Under the pieces are notes generated by a model. It did not search any database and was not told the DNA's origin. It worked only from the letters and a program-made list of their open reading frames with translations. Made by a program: the position numbers and the translations under genes. From assembly GCA_024645065.1 (NCBI GenBank), contig JAHEGP010000023.1, positions 13,674 through 20,906 on the forward strand: DNA of 7,233 nt, in the 5' to 3' direction. Origin of the DNA: Cellvibrionales bacterium. GTDB lineage: Bacteria > Pseudomonadota > Gammaproteobacteria > Pseudomonadales > JAHEGP01. Of this stretch, positions 1 to 6,851 are shown in pieces (the stretch's first letter is position 1; every line of letters begins with the position of its first letter).

Positions 1-2209
1 TCATGGCTGTTATGATGCGCCCTGCCAATTGAAATTCACATCCGCCGCCGGTATCGATCGCGGCGCCAGCAAAGAGGTGGTTTACGACGGGGCGCGCATC
101 AAGGCGGCGGATCCCAGCCGTCTGCTTATCGACGCCAGTACCACCGGGCAATGGCGAGACAAAGGCTTCTACTCCGTGTTCGGCCCTGACCGGGCTTCCG
201 CTGGTCCCCAGCAGCGCCTGGACAATTCTCTCATGTACCAGATGTTGTTGCTCAAGCAACTTCATCCCCAACCGGTGGCGGGTTTGCTGCCCGACAAATT
301 TGACACTAGTCTTGGGCGCTCGCAGAGCTGTCCCAAGCTGGATGAATTTGACAAGTATGCAAAAAAGTTCCCGCTTCAGGGTATGCCGTTTGCGATGCCA
401 AATCTCGCTCATGATGAGTATTCGACGCTGGTGCACTGGATCGCCCAGGGCGCGCCAATGCCAGGGGACACACCACCGAGCGCCGAGGTGCAGCCACAGC
501 TGGACAAGTGGGAAAGCTTTCTCAATGGGAGTGGCAGCAAGCAGCAGTTGGTTAGTCGCTATCTCTACGAGCATCTGTTCCAGGGTCACATTCATTTCGA
601 GGGCAGTGACAAGCGCGAGTTTTACCGGCTGGTGCGCTCCAGTACTCCGCCGGGACAGGACATCAAGATAATCAGCACACGGCGAGCCTACGGGGACCCG
701 AAAGGGCCGGCCTATTATCGCCTGGTGCGGTTGCAGGGCAGTATCGTGGCCAAGAACCACGTCGTATACCAGTGGTCCGACGCGCGGATGCAACGTTATC
801 GCCAATTGTTTCTCGAACCGGAGTACGAAGTCGGGGAACTGCCGGGTTTCGATCCCAAGCTGGCCTCCAACCCGATCCGTGCGTTTGCCGCGCTGCCTGT
901 CGAATCGCGCTACAGGTTTCTGCTCGACGATGCGAAATTTTTTATCGAGGGCTTTATCAAGGGGCCGGTATGTCGCGGGCAAATCGCCCTGAATGTTATG
1001 GAAGATCAATTCTGGGTGGTGTTTTTTGACCCCGAGGCGCCGCTGACGTCCAGGGATCCCGGTTTTCTTAACGCCATGGGCGATTACCTGGCGTCACCTT
1101 CGGAGATGGGCGACAACTTCAAATTGATCAGCGGTCGCAAGCACTACGGAGAATTGCACCGGAAGTATATGGAAGCCCGCCAGAGCCACACGATTGCCAG
1201 AGAACCGGTTCCCATCGAGGAGGCCATGCATTACGTTTGGGATGGCGACGGCAATAATCGCAATGCTGCGCTGACCATTTTCCGCCATTTTGATAGCGCT
1301 TCGGTGAGCTACGGATTTCACGGGGACTACCCGGAAACGGCCTGGATTATCGATTACCCTTTGCTTGAGCGGATTCACTACCTGTTGGTAGCGGGTTATG
1401 ACGTCTATGGCAATCTCGGGCATCAGCTGAACTCTCGCCTCTACATGGATTTTCTGCGGATGGAAGGTGAGGATTACTTCCTGGCTTTCCTGCCCGCGGC
1501 GCAGCGGGAAACGATACGCACAGCGTGGTACAGCGGTATCCGAGCAGGCATGGAAGGTGCCCAGGGGGTCACCGACTGGTTCGATCGGGAGTTTGTCACC
1601 GGTTACCAGACTGACGACCCGCAGCGCGAGCTCTACCAGTATCTGGAGCGACATTTGGGTGCCTTGAGTGGTGGCGTCGATTTTCTCAATCGTTGCGATG
1701 ACCTCGATTGCGCCGAGCCTGAATACAGCCCGAAGCGCCTTCGGGTGGAGCGGGCGATGCGGCGTGCGACGGAAGTCAGCGGGATGATGATCCAGTATCT
1801 CCCCGACGTAGCCCTGCTGCGGGTGCGAATGGGAGGGGATCCGGCTGATGACCTGGCCTATAGCCTGATCAGCAATATAGCTTATAAAACGGTGAGCTCG
1901 ATGTTTCTGACCGAAAAACCCGGAGACCAGCGTGACTACGCCTACGACACCCAGACCGTGCTGCCGTTTATTGCCGGTAGTTATCCAGACTTTTTCTACG
2001 AGGTGGATTACCAGGATATTGACGAGTTCGCCGAGCGCTACACGACTTTGGTCAACCAGGAACAATACGCGCAGTTTGTTGCACGCTTTGGCGTGCGGCG
2101 CACGGACTCCAGATTCTGGGCGACTTCCGACTGGTTTAATCGGTACTATCTCAGGGAAAAGCCGCTGACCGCGGGTATCCTTGATCTGAATCGCTACAAG
2201 AACCGATGA
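1..2209 (+). CDS. cti: Fatty acid cis/trans isomerase (Cti), 5'-truncated by window edge
   Basis: Periplasmic heme c enzyme that converts cis-unsaturated acyl chains of membrane phospholipids to trans, rigidifying the membrane under solvent or heat stress (family knowledge). The open frame runs from base 2 and shows 735 residues to the TGA at 2207. It opens H-G-C-Y-D-A-P-C-Q, which is the tail of the family's CxxCH heme motif. Base 1 (T) fits the last base of the second heme cysteine. Missing upstream are the signal peptide and the first heme cysteine; the family is usually about 760-790 residues. Other family-like blocks are a cytochrome-like stretch near fragment residues 110-155 (CPKLDEF, MPFAMPN, WIAQGAPMP), a core near 305-345 (RFLLDDA, FIKGPVCRGQ, EDQFWVVF), and NLGHQLNSRLYMDF near nucleotides 1410-1455. 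The methionines of MPFAMP are candidate axial heme ligands, which is inference. No frameshift is seen. A TTG at 29 is not the real start because conserved residues precede it. The gene converges on the M50 protease gene. Confidence 0.93.
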   Translation, partial: HGCYDAPCQLKFTSAAGIDRGASKEVVYDGARIKAADPSRLLIDASTTGQWRDKGFYSVFGPDRASAGPQQRLDNSLMYQMLLLKQLHPQPVAGLLPDKFDTSLGRSQSCPKLDEFDKYAKKFPLQGMPFAMPNLAHDEYSTLVHWIAQGAPMPGDTPPSAEVQPQLDKWESFLNGSGSKQQLVSRYLYEHLFQGHIHFEGSDKREFYRLVRSSTPPGQDIKIISTRRAYGDPKGPAYYRLVRLQGSIVAKNHVVYQWSDARMQRYRQLFLEPEYEVGELPGFDPKLASNPIRAFAALPVESRYRFLLDDAKFFIEGFIKGPVCRGQIALNVMEDQFWVVFFDPEAPLTSRDPGFLNAMGDYLASPSEMGDNFKLISGRKHYGELHRKYMEARQSHTIAREPVPIEEAMHYVWDGDGNNRNAALTIFRHFDSASVSYGFHGDYPETAWIIDYPLLERIHYLLVAGYDVYGNLGHQLNSRLYMDFLRMEGEDYFLAFLPAAQRETIRTAWYSGIRAGMEGAQGVTDWFDREFVTGYQTDDPQRELYQYLERHLGALSGGVDFLNRCDDLDCAEPEYSPKRLRVERAMRRATEVSGMMIQYLPDVALLRVRMGGDPADDLAYSLISNIAYKTVSSMFLTEKPGDQRDYAYDTQTVLPFIAGSYPDFFYEVDYQDIDEFAERYTTLVNQEQYAQFVARFGVRRTDSRFWATSDWFNRYYLREKPLTAGILDLNRYKNR

Positions 2210-2232
2210 GTGGCCACAGCAGTCAGGGAGGT

Positions 2233-2255
2233 GTCTGGTAGACGCTACATCAGAC
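2233..2255. other. Stem-loop between convergent cti and M50 protease genes
   Basis: The plus strand reads GTCTG-GTAG, loop ACG, CTAC-(AT)-CAGAC. This gives nine base pairs broken by a 2-base bulge on one arm. It spans the TAG stop of the M50 gene (2245-2247) and starts 24 bases after the cti stop. It folds on both strands, so it could shape the 3' end of both transcripts. Neither side has a T-run, so it is not a textbook Rho-independent terminator; a Rho-dependent or mRNA-stabilising role is possible. Confidence 0.4.
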
Positions 2256-3351
2256 GGCTTGAATCGGCTCTGCGGTGTGCCTTGATAGCTTCTTCGATAT
2301 TGATCAACTCGACGACATTTTCCAGGTCGATGACGCCGGTGAGCTCGCTGTAGCGGGTGACCCCCACCAGTGGCGTTTCCATACCCCGCAACTGGATAAA
2401 AATCGTCTCCATGGCTTCATGCTCATCCACGCAGGGAAGCGCGGCCAGCGAAAGTTGCTGTATTTGGGCGTGTTCGCCGTATTGCCGCAGACCCTGGAGC
2501 AGGGCCTGTTGCGTGAGAAGTCCTGGCGACTGCCCGGGAACCAGCACCGGGAAGTGCTTTTGGGTGGTTTGCAGGGTCAGGTCGGCTGCGCGTTGCAATG
2601 TGTCGGAGCCCTGCAAGCTGTCGAATTGGGTAATCATAGAGTGGCCAGCCGTCGACTTGAACAAAGCTGCATGCATTTGCTCGGAGCTGGCCTCGCCGGC
2701 CGCACCCAGCCAGATAAATGCAGCAATCAGCATCAGGAAGGGATTGTACAGGAGGCCCAGTACAAACATGACCACCGCCAAACCCTGGCCAATGGCGGCA
2801 GCCCGCCGTGTAGCCGGCTCTCGCCCCATACGCATCGCCATCGCGGCACGCAAAACCCGGCCCCCGTCCATCGGGAAGGCCGGTAACATATTGAAAACCG
2901 CCAGCATGAAGTTCAGGATCATAACCTTGTACAGGAACGGCACATCGGCGGTGAGACCACCCTCGGCATTCAACTGTACCGGGCTGAAGTTAAACCAGAG
3001 CCACAGTAGCAATGCAATCACAAGATTGACTGCGGGCCCGGCTGCGGCGACCAGCATTTCCTCGCGTGGATCTTCCGGCATTTTCTCCATCGCTGCCACA
3101 CCGCCGATGGGAAGCAGGGTGATACTGCGAGTGGTAGTGCCATACCGGCGCGCAGTGAGCGCGTGACCAAACTCGTGCAGGACCACACAGCCAAAAAGCA
3201 CCAGAATCAGTGCAATCCCCTGGACTACAGCGCTCATACTCTGAGTGTTTTGCCAGTAGACGATACCTATCCAGAGTAAAAGCAGGAAAAACGTCAGGTG
3301 AATCGATACATCAATGCCACTGATGCGGGCTACTTTCCAGGACCATTTCAT
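2245..3351 (-). CDS. Site-2-protease-like M50 intramembrane zinc metalloprotease with C-terminal CBS domains
   Basis: A 368-residue membrane protein. Zinc-site motifs are clear: HEFGH at residues 59-63 (H59, E60, H63) and the third ligand in N154-xxPxxP-MDGG (D162). Hydrophobic segments lie at about 17-34, 40-58, 98-120, 138-160 and 187-217, matching the compact six-helix S2P core. From about 232 to 355 a soluble tail reads as two weak CBS modules (SMITQFDSLQGSDTL; then PLVGVTRYSELTGVID). This places it in the M50B/SpoIVFB-like group with CBS domains, in which adenine nucleotide or another ligand may gate proteolysis (family knowledge). It would cut a substrate within the inner membrane; the substrate cannot be read from the sequence. 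It is not RseP, which has PDZ domains and other spacing. The ATG at 3351 has only a weak AGG about 8 bases upstream, but the protein starts as the family does. It converges with cti and diverges from nadA. Confidence 0.9.
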   Translation of the reverse strand: MKWSWKVARISGIDVSIHLTFFLLLLWIGIVYWQNTQSMSAVVQGIALILVLFGCVVLHEFGHALTARRYGTTTRSITLLPIGGVAAMEKMPEDPREEMLVAAAGPAVNLVIALLLWLWFNFSPVQLNAEGGLTADVPFLYKVMILNFMLAVFNMLPAFPMDGGRVLRAAMAMRMGREPATRRAAAIGQGLAVVMFVLGLLYNPFLMLIAAFIWLGAAGEASSEQMHAALFKSTAGHSMITQFDSLQGSDTLQRAADLTLQTTQKHFPVLVPGQSPGLLTQQALLQGLRQYGEHAQIQQLSLAALPCVDEHEAMETIFIQLRGMETPLVGVTRYSELTGVIDLENVVELINIEEAIKAHRRADSSRLM

Positions 3352-3387
3352 GTTTTGGCCTATTGGCTAAAGGTGTCTGCTTCACGC

Positions 3388-3412
3388 GATTGTGACGCCT
3401 GGCGCCACGATC
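3388..3412. promoter_or_regulatory. 25-bp near-perfect palindrome, candidate operator for the M50 protease gene
   Basis: The arms are GATTGTGACGCC and GGCGCCACGATC around a central T. Ten of twelve arm positions are complementary; the two mismatches are symmetric pairs at arm positions 4 and 8 from the outer ends. It begins 36 bases upstream of the M50 start codon, and its outer end falls about where transcription would begin from the extended -10 at 3419-3427. A repressor site overlapping +1 fits, or a hairpin at the 5' end of the mRNA. I do not recognise a known regulator's consensus. Confidence 0.4.
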
Positions 3413-3418
3413 CGGGCC

Positions 3419-3427
3419 AGTATACCA
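3419..3427 (-). promoter_or_regulatory. Candidate extended -10 promoter for the M50 protease gene
   Basis: The minus strand reads TGG-TATACT. TATACT matches five of six positions of TATAAT, and the preceding TGn makes an extended -10. No good -35 hexamer lies 15-18 bases upstream, which is tolerable for extended -10 promoters. Predicted transcription would start near 3412 and give a leader of about 60 bases. Confidence 0.4.
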
Positions 3428-3509
3428 ATTTTCATTTCGGTAGCGCAGCGTGTTAACGCCTGCCCTTGGATCCCGCTTATAGTGCGGTTCCGGTTCGCCG
3501 TTGCAGCGC

Positions 3510-3523
3510 GCGGGCGGGCCCGC
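3510..3523. repeat. GC-rich perfect inverted repeat just upstream of the nadA -35
   Basis: GCGGGC-GG-GCCCGC, a 6-bp perfect stem with two central bases, directly abuts the candidate -35 of nadA at 3524. It is bracketed by two copies of TTGCAG (3501-3506 and 3525-3530), the second overlapping the -35. The position suits a regulator site. It does not resemble the NrtR or NiaR sites I know, so the regulator is unassigned. Confidence 0.3.
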
Positions 3524-3551
3524 TTTGCAGGTAGTACGATTGTGGTAATAT
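3524..3551 (+). promoter_or_regulatory. Candidate sigma-70 promoter of nadA
   Basis: TTTGCA (3524-3529; 4 of 6 to TTGACA), a 16-base spacer, and TAATAT (3546-3551; 4 of 6 to TATAAT) preceded by TGG, forming an extended -10. Transcription would start near 3558, about 24 bases before the ATG and just ahead of the ribosome binding site. This is the best promoter match in the divergent spacer on this strand. Confidence 0.5.
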
Positions 3552-3566
3552 CCGAAGCTACAAGGC

Positions 3567-3575
3567 AAGGGGAGG
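3567..3575 (+). promoter_or_regulatory. Strong ribosome binding site of nadA
   Basis: AAGGGGAGG ends six bases before the ATG at 3582. It is the strongest Shine-Dalgarno match in front of any gene in the window and fixes the nadA start against the downstream in-frame ATG at residue 14. Confidence 0.8.
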
Positions 3576-3581
3576 CATCCC

Positions 3582-4643
3582 ATGACAGGCAAACCGCGTC
3601 CGGATGAGGCCGCACGCACCATGGTGCAGGACTATATCTTTGGGCATCACGGTCGCAAGGAGTTTACGCCAGAAGAAATCGCAAGCTACAAAAGCCGCAT
3701 TGTCGGCTTGTTGCAACAGCACAATGCGGTTTTGGTCGCGCATTACTACACTGATCCGCTGTTGCAGGAGTTGGCGGAAGAGACCGGCGGTTGCGTCTCG
3801 GACTCCCTTGAGATGGCCCGCTTCGGGAAAAATCACCCCGCTGATACCCTGGTTGTTGCCGGGGTCAGGTTCATGGGTGAGACAGCCAAGATTCTAAGTC
3901 CCGAAAAGCGCGTATTGATGCCTGATCTGGAGGCGACCTGCTCCCTTGACCTGGGTTGCCCAATCGACGAGTTTTCCGCTTTTTGCGACGCTCACCCGGA
4001 TCGCGTCGTGGTGGTCTATGCCAACACATCGGCTGCGGTAAAGGCCCGCGCCGACTGGGTTGTCACCTCCAGCATCGCTCTGGCGGTCGCCGAGTACCTG
4101 TCGGAGCGCGGTGAAAAGATCCTTTGGGCCCCGGACAAGCACCTGGGAAGTTATATCCGGCAAAAAACCGGTGCCGACGTATTGTGCTGGGATGGCGCCT
4201 GTATCGTGCATGAGGAATTCAAGGCACAGGGCCTCATCGATTTGAAGCAGGTGTATCCAGATGCCGCGGTTTTGGTGCATCCGGAGTCCCCGGCATCGGT
4301 AGTTGCGCTTGCCGATGTCGTGGGTTCCACATCGCAGATTATCCGGGCAACCCGGGAGCTTCCCAATCGCCAGTTCATCGTCGCGACAGACCAGGGCATT
4401 TTTTACAAAATGCAGCAGGCGTCACCCGACAAGGAACTCATTATCGCCCCCACCGCAGGTAGCGGTGCCACCTGCAGGTCCTGCGCCAATTGCCCGTGGA
4501 TGGCGATGAATTCATTGCAGAACCTGGCGGAGACTCTGCAACACGGTCACAATGAAATTCATATCGATCCCGCAGTGCGAGAGAGGGCCCTGAAGCCGCT
4601 GCAGCGAATGGTCAATTTTGTTGCCGAGAATCCGGTCGACTAG
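3582..4643 (+). CDS. nadA: Quinolinate synthase A (NadA)
   Basis: Cytoplasmic [4Fe-4S] enzyme that condenses iminoaspartate (from NadB) with dihydroxyacetone phosphate to quinolinate, the precursor of NAD. The protein has 353 residues (E. coli 347). Cluster ligands C120, C207 and C304 have spacings of 87 and 97, the same as E. coli C113, C200 and C297. The C-terminal CRSCANC (C298, C301, C304) is present. Other hallmarks are VAHYYTDP (52-59), GGCVSDSLEMARFG (69-82), GVRFMGETAKILSP (94-107), VVYANTSAAVKARADWVVTS (144-163), HPESP (233-237) and TAGSGATCRSCANCPWMAMN (291-310). There is no truncation or missing residue. The N-terminal 35 residues differ most from E. coli, as expected for the family. 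It is transcribed alone, divergent from the M50 protease gene and convergent with the DUF3124 gene. nadB is not in the window. Confidence 0.98.
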   Translation: MTGKPRPDEAARTMVQDYIFGHHGRKEFTPEEIASYKSRIVGLLQQHNAVLVAHYYTDPLLQELAEETGGCVSDSLEMARFGKNHPADTLVVAGVRFMGETAKILSPEKRVLMPDLEATCSLDLGCPIDEFSAFCDAHPDRVVVVYANTSAAVKARADWVVTSSIALAVAEYLSERGEKILWAPDKHLGSYIRQKTGADVLCWDGACIVHEEFKAQGLIDLKQVYPDAAVLVHPESPASVVALADVVGSTSQIIRATRELPNRQFIVATDQGIFYKMQQASPDKELIIAPTAGSGATCRSCANCPWMAMNSLQNLAETLQHGHNEIHIDPAVRERALKPLQRMVNFVAENPVD

Positions 4644-4650
4644 ATTGTGT

Positions 4651-4672
4651 GAGCTTACTTTCAGTCAGCCTC
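4651..4672. other. Weak stem-loop between convergent nadA and DUF3124 genes
   Basis: The 54-base gap holds an imperfect hairpin: GAG-CTTAC, loop TTTCA, GTCAG-(C)-CTC, with one mismatch and one bulge. An outer pair, CGGTCGAC (4633-4640, inside the nadA end) and GTTGACCG (4681-4688), could close around it with one G-U pair. No T-run follows on either strand. It may be the end structure for one or both transcripts, but it is weak. Confidence 0.25.
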
Positions 4673-4697
4673 CGAATCCTGTTGACCGTCCAGTGCT

Positions 4698-5246
4698 TCA
4701 AGGCCCGGCGCAATCTCCAGAGATTACCCCTCGGGAGGCCAGGCTAAGGCCTTTCGCGCCGCGGTAGCCGGCCATCACGGTCTCAATCAACGGCGGGTTG
4801 GTAGTCGTCGACGCTATCCACTCGACGATGAAATTCGCGCCAAAGTTGCCCCGCATGTCGTGCTGGTCGATGATGTAGGTTGCGGTGGCTAGTGGTGCCA
4901 GCTGCCAGGGCACAGCCAGAATCGCCTCTATCAGGTTGCCTTCGGTGCCATAGTAGCTAATTGTCTGCACATAGATCGGCTGATTGCGGTCGGTATTGCG
5001 AATACTCAGGTTGATGGCCAGTGGAATGCTGCCTCCCTCGAACAGGTAGATGTCGGAGTAGGCAGGCACGTAAGTGGAGCAGGGCATGTTCTGCGGAACC
5101 GCTTGCTCGGGGCCTACCCGGTGATAGTGCGACCCCTGCTCGGGTCGCCGGGTGACGAAACTCTTGGCTGCCAGTGCGGGGGCGGGAAGCAGCATATTGA
5201 CCTGGGCGAGGATGACGGCGGCTGCCGCCGCATAGGATCTAGACAT
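4698..5246 (-). CDS. Secreted DUF3124 family protein of unknown function
   Basis: A 182-residue protein with a signal peptide: a short MSRSY start, an Ala/Val/Leu-rich core and a likely cut after PAPALA (residue 26). The mature part matches my memory of DUF3124: CSTYVPAYSDIY (56-67), LSIRNTD (80-86), YYGTEGNLI (98-106), LAPLATATYIIDQHD (116-130), GANFIVEW (136-143), NPPLIETVM (150-158) and a final GLSLASRGVI. Predicted location is the periplasm. The only two cysteines are C56 and C179, near the two ends of the mature chain, so a disulfide is possible (inference). No catalytic motif is seen; the many short hydrophobic strands suggest a beta-sandwich. I chose the ATG at 5246 over the one at 5273: it has a good AGAGGT upstream, and the upstream choice adds nine residues (MTIWPEVTV) that spoil the signal peptide. 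It lies 59 bases downstream of bepA on the same strand and may be co-transcribed. Confidence 0.8.
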   Translation of the reverse strand: MSRSYAAAAAVILAQVNMLLPAPALAAKSFVTRRPEQGSHYHRVGPEQAVPQNMPCSTYVPAYSDIYLFEGGSIPLAINLSIRNTDRNQPIYVQTISYYGTEGNLIEAILAVPWQLAPLATATYIIDQHDMRGNFGANFIVEWIASTTTNPPLIETVMAGYRGAKGLSLASRGVISGDCAGP

Positions 5247-5253
5247 GACTGTG

Positions 5254-5259
5254 ACCTCT
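5254..5259 (-). promoter_or_regulatory. Ribosome binding site that decides the DUF3124 gene start
   Basis: The minus strand reads AGAGGT, with seven bases before the ATG at 5246. No comparable purine run precedes the alternative in-frame ATG at 5273, which supports the shorter protein. Confidence 0.6.
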
Positions 5260-5305
5260 GGCCAGATTGTCATTGGAGCGCGCGGTGATGTTAGACCCGA
5301 TCATA

Positions 5306-6778
5306 CTAATTGAAATCGAGGGTTTCTTTCCAGCGCCTGATCTCGTTGATGCGTTGCCTCAGTCGCGCGGCGGTAGCAGTATCGGTCCCGGCCTCCAGCA
5401 GGGCGTAGTTTAGCTGTCGCATCGCCTGGTCGGGTCGACCCATGAGTACAAAGTACTCTGCTCGCGCCTGGTGCAATCCGATAATATCGTTTGAAAGGCC
5501 GCGGACCTCGGCCAGCTGGTACCAGAGGTTGGGGTCGGAGGGTCGAAGTCCGGTGTGTTCCTCCAGGACTTTCGCTGCTTCTTCCTTCTCGCCCACCCGC
5601 AACAACGCCTCGTAATAACTCATGGTAAGTGGATGATTGCCCGGGTTATAGCGCAGCTGGCGCCGCAGCATGGCGACGGCTTTTTTCGCTTCGCCCTGGT
5701 TTTGCCAAAGTTCACTTTGTGCCACCAGGTAGGTGATGCGTTGCGGATCCTGTTTTAGCAGCAGGTCGATCTCCTGCTGAGCTTGTTCCAGTCGCCTCGC
5801 CTGGATCAGTGCCAGCGCCAGGCCGTAGCGATAAGCTCCGGCCAATTCGGGGTTATCGCTGATGTCCGAGCGAAACTGCTTGATGGCGGCATTGACGTTG
5901 TTCTGGAAATGCAGTTGTACCCGGACCTGCATAAGGTGGTACTCAAAATTGTCCTGGGGCGTGCGTTTCGGATAGCGGGCGGCGCGGCCGCGGGCGTCAG
6001 AAATTCGGCTCTCCGTAATCGGGTGAGTCAATAGAAACTCCGGCGGCTTGCTGTAATACCGCCCCGCGCGCTGCATTTGTTCAAACATGCCCGCGACGGC
6101 CATTGGGTCCATATCGGCATTGACCATGGTCAGCATGCCGATCCGGTCCGCCTCCTGCTCATTCTGGCGACTGTAGCGTAACTGGCTTTCCAGTGACGCC
6201 GCCTGGGTTGCGGTTATCGCTGCCAGGCCCGCGTCGCCCCCTGCGGTTGCCGCGATCACCAGTGCACCAAGCAGGGCGGCAAGGTTGGTGATGGTGGCAT
6301 TTTTTTGTTTCTCGACACTGCGAGCGAAGTGGCGTTGGCTCAGGTGGGCCAATTCGTGTGCAAGCACCGATGCCAGTTGGTCCTCGTCCCTGGCATACAA
6401 AAACATGCCATTGTGCACACCGATTACGCCACCGGGCACTGCGAACGCATTCATGGTCTTGTTGTCGACAACCACCAGTTCCAAGCGGCGATCCTGAACC
6501 TGACTAAAACTGGCAAGGCGATAGATCAGGTGTTCAAGATAGTCAGTCAGCAGTGGGTCGTTGATGATGGGGGCTTCATTGCGAAACGCCATCAGCCAGC
6601 CGCGCCCGAGTTGGAATTCCTGTTCACTGGAGAACATGCTGGAGCTTGCGTCGCCAAGCTCCGGTATCTGCAGGTCAGCGCTGACAGACCAGGCGTAGGG
6701 GGGCAGCTGGAGGCCCAGAGCGATGGCCAGGCATATGATCAGGCGACGGGCAAAAGAGGGGGTAAAAGCAGCGATCAT
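5306..6778 (-). CDS. bepA: BepA/YfgC-type periplasmic M48 metalloprotease with TPR domain
   Basis: Periplasmic zinc protease and chaperone. In E. coli it assists LptD maturation and degrades stalled outer-membrane proteins at the BAM complex (family knowledge). The protein has 490 residues from the chosen start. The signal peptide has RR at 11-12, a hydrophobic core at 13-25 and a likely cut after VSA (34). The M48 domain covers about 50-265: NAFAVPGG (110-117), zinc motif HELAH at 141-145, RYSRQNEQEADRIG with the third ligand E209, and LLTHPITESR, whose His matches the BepA regulatory His. From about 275 to 480, helix pairs form TPR repeats (for example AYRYGLALALIQARRLEQA and LWYQLAEVRGLSNDIIGLHQ). 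The start at 6778 has TAGGG six bases upstream; the longer in-frame ATG at 6811 has no ribosome site and adds MKPDQGPLGFV. A stop lies in frame further up. It is divergent from tusA, with the DUF3124 gene downstream. Confidence 0.92.
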   Translation of the reverse strand: MIAAFTPSFARRLIICLAIALGLQLPPYAWSVSADLQIPELGDASSSMFSSEQEFQLGRGWLMAFRNEAPIINDPLLTDYLEHLIYRLASFSQVQDRRLELVVVDNKTMNAFAVPGGVIGVHNGMFLYARDEDQLASVLAHELAHLSQRHFARSVEKQKNATITNLAALLGALVIAATAGGDAGLAAITATQAASLESQLRYSRQNEQEADRIGMLTMVNADMDPMAVAGMFEQMQRAGRYYSKPPEFLLTHPITESRISDARGRAARYPKRTPQDNFEYHLMQVRVQLHFQNNVNAAIKQFRSDISDNPELAGAYRYGLALALIQARRLEQAQQEIDLLLKQDPQRITYLVAQSELWQNQGEAKKAVAMLRRQLRYNPGNHPLTMSYYEALLRVGEKEEAAKVLEEHTGLRPSDPNLWYQLAEVRGLSNDIIGLHQARAEYFVLMGRPDQAMRQLNYALLEAGTDTATAARLRQRINEIRRWKETLDFN

Positions 6779-6851
6779 AACAAACCCTAACGGTCCCTGA
6801 TCCGGTTTCATTTGGCCGAATAGGTGGCGTCGCCTGCGCTATCTGCCTCCC

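Noticed and set aside
29..31. TTG as the start codon of the Cti protein
   Set aside because: The same frame is open to the left edge and encodes conserved family residues, including the heme histidine, before this codon.
1094..2065. 323-codon open frame on the minus strand
   Set aside because: Fully antisense to cti, no recognisable domain or ribosome site; long frames of this kind arise in GC-rich genes.
2275..3166. Two overlapping plus-strand open frames (203 and 269 codons)
   Set aside because: Both are antisense to the M50 protease gene, whose zinc motifs and membrane segments are unambiguous; the translations have no family features.
3311..3622. Minus-strand open frame across the spacer between the M50 gene and nadA
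   Set aside because: It crosses the nadA promoter and start and overlaps the M50 start, with no protein-like pattern.
5247..5273. Upstream ATG (5273) giving a 191-residue DUF3124 protein
   Set aside because: No ribosome site precedes it, and the added residues sit badly before the signal peptide.
5300..5305. TATGAT on the minus strand as a separate -10 for the DUF3124 gene
   Set aside because: The hexamer matches 5 of 6, but no -35 or TGn element accompanies it; it overlaps the bepA end and is left as a possibility only.
6305..6790. 161-codon plus-strand open frame
   Set aside because: Antisense to the M48 domain of bepA, with no recognisable features.
6779..6811. Longer bepA start at 6811
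   Set aside because: No ribosome site upstream; the shorter form starts with a standard signal peptide and has TAGGG at proper spacing.
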